64,000 nucleotides of DNA, taken from assembly GCF_022539315.1 (NCBI RefSeq), contig NC_066313.1, positions 67,459,934 to 67,523,933 on the forward strand, given 5' to 3'. Both the position numbers and the translations under genes were made by a program. This document shows positions 63,933 to 64,000 of the stretch, in pieces; position 1 is the first letter of the stretch; every line of letters starts with the position of its first letter. This DNA is from Serinus canaria (Eukaryota; Chordata; Aves; Passeriformes; Fringillidae). The notes below the pieces were generated by a model, which had not been told where the DNA came from, ran no database searches, and saw nothing but the letters and a program-made list of their open reading frames with translations.

Positions 63933-64000
63933 TGAGATGGGCTCAGCTGGTCAGAACCTGGTGCTAATAACACCAAGGTTATGGGCTCAATCCCTGCAGG
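63933..64000 (+). mobile_element. Head of a tRNA-Ile-derived SINE (TguSINE1 type), cut by window end
   Basis: The last 65 or so bases align with tRNA-Ile over almost its full length. An A-box-like TGGGCTCAGCTGG lies at 63938-63950, the anticodon loop CTAATAA with anticodon AAT at 63966-63968, CACCAAGGTTATGG after it, and a B-box-like GGGCTCAATCC at 63983-63993. The acceptor stem is not intact (CTGAGATGGG at the 5' side), and the D arm has a Val/Ile-like drift, so this is not a working tRNA. Songbird genomes carry a SINE with a tRNA-Ile head and a CR1-like tail, and this fits. The tail would start just outside the window, so a plain tRNA pseudogene cannot be excluded. Confidence 0.72.

Noticed and set aside
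63933..64000. Functional tRNA-Ile gene
   Set aside because: The 5' acceptor strand does not pair as in tRNA-Ile and the B box departs from consensus; a SINE head fits better.
1..64000. CRISPR arrays, phage, operons or bacterial defence systems
   Set aside because: There are no regularly spaced repeats with unique spacers, no bacterial ORF density and no ribosome binding sites; CR1 and microsatellite content show a vertebrate genome.

Overview
The window reads as non-coding DNA from a bird, most likely a songbird. It is AT-rich and CpG-poor and has no operon structure or dense ORFs. Its recognisable dispersed repeats are of avian or amniote type: CR1 LINE 3' ends (about 15.1, 25.0 and 60.6 kb), an old MIR-like SINE with an L2-type tail (44.4-44.7 kb), an LTR-like segment (2.7-3.1 kb), and at the right edge the head of a tRNA-Ile-derived SINE of the kind known from zebra finch (TguSINE1 type). 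Alu, L1 and B1 sequences were not seen. The songbird call rests mainly on the terminal SINE and is an inference.

Layout. 0-13 kb: gene-free sequence with the LTR-like segment, a (CA)n tract, a perfect 13-bp hairpin (10.7 kb), a composite CA/TA microsatellite (11.2 kb) and a weak possible exon on the minus strand (5.8-5.9 kb). 13-28 kb: the best exon-like block, 99 nt on the minus strand at 13,393-13,491, then two CR1 fragments, a (CTTT)n tract and an unusual direct-plus-inverted repeat (26.56-26.61 kb). 28-39 kb: somewhat more GC-rich, with a homeodomain/POU motif pair (28.2 kb), the longest non-repeat ORF (221 codons, unrecognised), a long TA/GATA microsatellite, and the only CpG-rich block (38.5-39.0 kb), which carries a GC box and an AP-1/ETS composite motif. 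39-56 kb: mostly featureless, with the MIR-like SINE and a short amniote-type repeat motif. 56-61 kb: a cluster of simple repeats, namely an A27 run, two long (TA)n tracts, a 487-bp (GGGAA)n purine array and a (GATA)n tract. 61-64 kb: a compact POU/SOX/TALE motif cluster and the terminal SINE.

No gene could be identified with confidence. If the 99-nt block is a true exon, much of the window is intronic to a minus-strand gene. Otherwise it is intergenic, with a few enhancer-like spots. I found no bacterial, phage or CRISPR system and no intact mobile-element protein. The most unusual features are the purine array, the hairpin-forming repeats and the motif clusters.
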